Assembly (NCBI GenBank): GCA_027717595.1
Contig: JALLOF010000036.1
Coordinates: forward strand, 1-15,282
Reading direction: 5' to 3'
Source: Nitrospinae bacterium AH_259_B05_G02_I21
Lineage (GTDB): Bacteria > JADFOP01
DNA: 15,282 bases
A program made the position numbers and the translations under genes. Below are positions 12,491-15,282 of this stretch, piece after piece; position 1 is the stretch's first letter; each line of letters starts with the position of its first letter. The notes under the pieces are model-generated. The model saw only the letters and a list, made by a program, of their open reading frames with translations. It was not told the DNA's origin and made no database searches.

Positions 12491-13357
12491 ATGAAAAGGT
12501 ACACAACTAAAGACCTTAGACGAGATTTCCCCGATGATGCGGCCTGTCTTGAATGGCTCAAAGATTACCGATGGCCCGATGGTATTCATTGCCAAAATTG
12601 TGACAGGGTTACTAAGCATCATCTAATGAAAACCCGACGTTCCTATAGTTGCCAAGAGTGTGGGGAACATATTCACCCCACCGCTGGGACTATCTTTCAC
12701 AAGTCCAGAACCTCCCTGACTTTGTGGTTCCATGCCATCTATCTCATGGCTCAAACCCGTGGCGGAATTTCTGCCAAGCAGGTCGAACGGGAAACAGGCG
12801 TTACCTACAAAACGGCTTGGAGAATGTGTAGGCTCATTCGGAGTCGGCTTGACGAAGATAAAGACCCCCTGTCGGGCGATGTCGAGGTTGATGAAACCTA
12901 TTTCGGGGGTCGTCGCAAAGGAACGACTGGCCGTGGGGCCAAAGGCAAAACCCCCGTTGTTGGCATGGTTGAACGCAAGGGGCATATCAAAGCCGTCGCC
13001 GTTCCCAATGTTAAGAGCATGACTATCTTGCCAATCATTAGGGACAGGGTTGAGAAAGGGGCTACGATCTACTCCGATGAGTTTGGCATCTATGATGCGA
13101 TTTCTTACATGGGATATGGGCACAAACGCATCCTTCATTCGTCTGGTGTCTATGTAATCGGGGATATTCACACCAACACCGTTGAGGGATTTTGGAGCTT
13201 GGTGAAGAGGGGCATATCTGGTGTCTATCATTCGGTAAGTCCCAAGTATCTACAACATTACCTCAACGAATATGCTTTCCGATACAACCACCGGAAGGAC
13301 GAACAGCCTATGTTTCAGTCTTTCCTTCATCGGATTGGGCTTCCTCTGGGCGACTAG
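12491..13357 (+). CDS. IS1595-family (ISXO2-like) transposase, intact, 288 aa
   Basis: The order is N-terminal zinc ribbon with CQNC (34-37) and CQEC (54-57), a helix-turn-helix-like stretch ISAKQVERETGVTYKTAW (93-110), and an RNase H-like DDE core. Catalytic landmarks are VDETYFGGRRKG (133-144, Asp134), YSDEFGIY (194-201, Asp196) and NTVEGFWSLVKRGI (229-242, Glu232/Asn229 region). Length and motifs are complete with no frameshift, so the enzyme may be active. ATG 12491 has SD GGGAGGA. Base composition is clearly AT-richer than in the surrounding housekeeping genes, a sign of transfer. Its last 50 bp overlap the 3' end of the convergent protease gene, so the element's right boundary is not simply behind the stop codon. 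Terminal inverted repeats are not certain. Confidence 0.93.
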   Translation: MKRYTTKDLRRDFPDDAACLEWLKDYRWPDGIHCQNCDRVTKHHLMKTRRSYSCQECGEHIHPTAGTIFHKSRTSLTLWFHAIYLMAQTRGGISAKQVERETGVTYKTAWRMCRLIRSRLDEDKDPLSGDVEVDETYFGGRRKGTTGRGAKGKTPVVGMVERKGHIKAVAVPNVKSMTILPIIRDRVEKGATIYSDEFGIYDAISYMGYGHKRILHSSGVYVIGDIHTNTVEGFWSLVKRGISGVYHSVSPKYLQHYLNEYAFRYNHRKDEQPMFQSFLHRIGLPLGD

Positions 13358-14360
13358 CCTTTTTTAGTGCTTCCTTGAACCCTTCCTCGGTTAGCTCTGT
13401 TGGGGCCTCATCGGGCGTCGGGAGCCGATTTTGTTGTTGTTCTTCTCTTGCCCTATCTCTGCGTTCCACGAGTTCCTCCTGATTTATAACTTCCAAGATT
13501 TTTTGTATGGGCACGACGATAGCTATACCCATATTAATTCGTTCATCGGTTAAGATATCTTCAACAAGCATATCGGCATCTGGTGCAGGTAGGTCCCAAT
13601 GACCGTGCATCAAGCCGAGCAAATAATAAGCATAATCAAATTTACTGGATTGCGCTTCCCCCTTAAAAGTAGTTCTAATCCCCCCAAGATGGACGAATAC
13701 GGGCGAACCGCTGATTCCCCCAATTGACCTTGCCTCTATAAGATACGCTTCCATAAGGCCCATGCTTGTCATTATGGGTTCTTCCGGCATCTGAGCTATA
13801 TTGCCAACACGCAAAATCGGAATATTTCTTCGGGAGCCATAATGCTCGGAAAATAAACCTACCAAGAAAACCTCGTCCCCTATATCAATTCCCTCTTCTG
13901 CTATGACCTCATCCGTGGCAACCATTAAATCGAGAGGAACAGTACGAATATCAACCAGGTCACCAAATGTTGGCATTTGAATTACCGCAACATCAACTGA
14001 AGCGTCTTCGGGGTGGAATTTCAAATCGGCCATAGGAACTTTAATGAAGTCGGCTGCCCTGTCTTTAAGATTCACTCGTATGTAGACAAGTTGGTCAATG
14101 CTTGTTTCTTTTATCTTGTCTATGATGTGCTTGGCCGTTACTAGATAAACAAAAACACCACCGATATCCCCTCCGACAGGTAAGTGCACAAAAAAGGCCG
14201 TTCCTGCTAGCCTCATTCCATCCTTAGTATTGCAACACACAAAGGCTACGGACTTCTTAATTTCTGGGGGAACTTGCATAAGCTCACCAGGCTTCAGGCC
14301 AATGGAATATTGAGGCTTCCCACCTAAACGATAATCTATTTGTAACGTTGGTTCTACCAT
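13308..14360 (-). CDS. Cytoplasmic trypsin-like serine peptidase (350 aa)
   Basis: A complete chymotrypsin-type triad is visible: His78 in YLVTAKHII, Asp123 in SVDVAVIQM, and Ser217 in GISGSPVF (a GxSGSP variant of GNSGGP). The N-terminal ~30 residues show no signal peptide or membrane helix, so it probably acts in the cytoplasm, unlike DegP/HtrA; no PDZ domain follows. The C-terminal ~60 residues are a charged, Glu/Arg/Gln/Pro-rich tail. Its last ~16 codons lie antisense to the transposase 3' end, so the tail may have been altered by insertion. The minus-strand ATG at 14360 has AGGTAGG about nine bases upstream. The start is back-to-back with lexA, about 120 bp apart. Low GC like the transposase. 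The substrate is unknown; similar stand-alone proteases occur in mobile and defence settings. Confidence 0.85.
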   Translation of the reverse strand: MVEPTLQIDYRLGGKPQYSIGLKPGELMQVPPEIKKSVAFVCCNTKDGMRLAGTAFFVHLPVGGDIGGVFVYLVTAKHIIDKIKETSIDQLVYIRVNLKDRAADFIKVPMADLKFHPEDASVDVAVIQMPTFGDLVDIRTVPLDLMVATDEVIAEEGIDIGDEVFLVGLFSEHYGSRRNIPILRVGNIAQMPEEPIMTSMGLMEAYLIEARSIGGISGSPVFVHLGGIRTTFKGEAQSSKFDYAYYLLGLMHGHWDLPAPDADMLVEDILTDERINMGIAIVVPIQKILEVINQEELVERRDRAREEQQQNRLPTPDEAPTELTEEGFKEALKKASRPEEAQSDEGKTET

Positions 14361-14399
14361 AATGCAATACCTACCTCTAGGGTATAATCACCTTTTCCC

Positions 14400-14428
14400 T
14401 TGACATTCGCTTTATTTTCGCCTATCTT
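14400..14428 (+). promoter_or_regulatory. Promoter of lexA
   Basis: Perfect TTGACA (14400-14405), a 17-bp spacer and TATCTT (14423-14428). I found no textbook LexA box (neither CTGT-N8-ACAG nor GAAC-N4-GTTC) in or around it, so autoregulation, if present, uses a different operator. Confidence 0.75.
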
Positions 14429-14437
14429 GTGAAAGGT

Positions 14438-14458
14438 GGCCTCAGCGAGAGAGAGGCC
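14438..14458 (+). promoter_or_regulatory. Leader hairpin of lexA mRNA
   Basis: GGCCTC-agcgagaga-GAGGCC is a perfect 6-bp stem with a 9-nt purine-rich loop in the lexA leader, ending before the SD GGAGGAG. Possible mRNA stabiliser; no known riboswitch match. Confidence 0.35.
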
Positions 14459-14481
14459 CTTCGGATGGAGGAGAAAGTGCA

Positions 14482-15093
14482 GTGACCACCCTAACTCGCC
14501 GCCAGCGTCAAATTCTCGACTTCATCACGGACTTTCGGGCGACACACGGCTACGCCCCGAGCATGGAGGAGATCGGCCAGGCCTTCGGGCTCTCTTCGCC
14601 GGCCACGGTGCACAAGCACCTTACCAACCTCGAAGCCAAGGGACTCATCCGCCGCGACGCCCACCGGAGCCGGGCCATCGAGGTGCTGGAGACCATGGAC
14701 CCGAGGATCGAGTCGGTGGAGCTGCCGCTGGTGGGCCTCATCGCCGCCGGCGAGCCGCTGGAGGCTATCGCCGTTGCCGAGACTGTCGCCGTCCCGCCCG
14801 AGCTCGTCGGCCGGGGCCGTACCTACGTGTTGCGCGTCCGAGGCGAGTCGATGGTGGACGAGCATATCCTCGACGGCGACTACGTCATCGTCGAGGAGCG
14901 CACCGAGGCCCGCGACGGCGAGGTGGTGGTGGCCCTGCTGGACGGCGAGGAGGCGACCCTTAAGCGGCTCTTCCACGAGCTCGATCACATCCGCCTCCAG
15001 CCGGCCAACCCCGCGATGGCGCCCATCCGGGTACAGGCCGAAAACCTACAGATCCAGGGCGTGGTCATCGGGGTCTTGAGAAAGTACCGGTAG
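14482..15093 (+). CDS. lexA: LexA repressor, SOS response (203 aa)
   Basis: The N-terminal winged helix-turn-helix includes RQRQILDFI (7-15) and SMEEIGQAFGLSSPATVHKH (27-46). The C-terminal S24 autoprotease has the cleavage site Ala89-Gly90 in GLIAAGEPLEA, nucleophile Ser123 in RGESMVDEHI and general base Lys161 in ATLKRLF. RecA filaments stimulate self-cleavage after DNA damage, which derepresses SOS genes. The length is standard. GTG 14482 is chosen because GGAGGAG lies about 9 bases upstream and the family start is 'LT.RQ..IL.FI'. It has its own strong promoter and is followed by a clean terminator (15105-15126), so it is monocistronic. The GC-rich composition contrasts sharply with the adjacent protease gene. 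Confidence 0.97.
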   Translation: MTTLTRRQRQILDFITDFRATHGYAPSMEEIGQAFGLSSPATVHKHLTNLEAKGLIRRDAHRSRAIEVLETMDPRIESVELPLVGLIAAGEPLEAIAVAETVAVPPELVGRGRTYVLRVRGESMVDEHILDGDYVIVEERTEARDGEVVVALLDGEEATLKRLFHELDHIRLQPANPAMAPIRVQAENLQIQGVVIGVLRKYR

Positions 15094-15104
15094 CGTATCG
15101 GCTC

Positions 15105-15126
15105 AGCCCCGAGAGGGGGCTTTTTT
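15105..15126 (+). terminator. Rho-independent terminator of lexA
   Basis: AGCCCC-gagag-GGGGCT followed by TTTTTT, 12 bp after the lexA stop. Compact perfect stem with a T-run. Confidence 0.92.
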
Positions 15127-15156
15127 GATGCGCTGTGTTTTCGCCTTTTCTTCGGT

Positions 15157-15239
15157 TTGATGAGGGCCCGCTGCCCCCGAGGCGCCGCTCGGGGGCGGGA
15201 CGGGCCCAGAGGGAGTCCCGTGGCGCACCGTCCCATCAA
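15157..15239 (+). other. Highly structured GC-rich segment, candidate noncoding RNA or repeat element
   Basis: Three nested inverted repeats share a centre region: TTGATG (15157-15162) with CATCAA (15234-15239); GGGCCCG (15164-15170) with CGGGCCC (15201-15207); and CCCCCGAG (15174-15181) with CTCGGGGG (15188-15195) around a 6-nt loop. An alternative hairpin, CGGGAC (15196-15201) with GTCCCG (15215-15220), competes with the second pair. No convincing ORF covers it and no T-run follows. It could be a small RNA, a REP-like repeat unit or the leader of a gene outside the window. Confidence 0.4.
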
Positions 15240-15282
15240 CCACGCTTCACTCCTCTTCGCCCATCCGACCTATGTGGTGCTT

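Noticed and set aside
14361-14481. LexA operator in the lexA promoter region
   Set aside because: No CTGT-N8-ACAG or GAAC-N4-GTTC type site could be found by eye; a lineage-specific box cannot be excluded.
1-15282. CRISPR array, rRNA, tRNA or prophage
   Set aside because: No regularly spaced repeats, no RNA gene signatures and no phage structural genes were seen.

Overview
This window is a chromosomal stretch from a GC-rich, Gram-negative bacterium. Evidence for this is a Tad-type pilus protein end, a lipoprotein with a signal peptide, and an exported N-terminus on an antiporter. The mix of a CarD-type RNA polymerase regulator, a FYDLN zinc-ribbon protein, a CnaT/TrpD2-like protein beside a siroheme reductase, and LexA fits an uncultured deep lineage (Nitrospinota/Tectomicrobia/NC10/deltaproteobacterial type). 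That placement is inference and weak.

Layout. 1-385: the end of a Tad/TadG-like protein plus a coupled 38-residue ORF, closed by a long terminator hairpin (459-520). 576-1676: a membrane-anchored PAS-FHA protein with no kinase domain. 1800-4901: a promoter/operator region followed by a CnaT/TrpD2-like phosphoribosyltransferase homologue and a ferredoxin-type nitrite/sulfite reductase, probably one assimilation operon. 5000-9061: same-strand housekeeping genes, namely a YfcE-like phosphoesterase, FYDLN zinc ribbon, a P-loop kinase/dCMP deaminase fusion, peptide deformylase (def), hypoxanthine phosphoribosyltransferase (hpt) and a lipoprotein. Several have their own recognisable sigma70-type promoters. 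9124-9657 (minus): a CarD-like regulator, with a G9 run in its promoter spacer. 9885-12359: a tandem-duplicated small-barrel protein, an NhaD-type Na+/H+ antiporter and a 27-residue single-helix membrane peptide. 12420-14400: a visibly AT-richer insert holding an intact IS1595-type transposase and a cytoplasmic trypsin-like protease, convergent and overlapping by 50 bp. 14396-15126: lexA with a strong promoter and a terminator. The window ends in a highly structured GC-rich segment without a convincing gene.

The most notable points are: the AT-rich transposase/protease insert, bracketed by two copies of a 10-bp sequence that each form a -35 region (one being the lexA promoter); the CnaT-like/reductase pair with its upstream dyad; the kinase-deaminase fusion, which shares its domain order with AvcD-type antiphage deaminases but sits in a housekeeping neighbourhood; and the kinase-less PAS-FHA membrane protein. 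No CRISPR array, rRNA or tRNA was seen.
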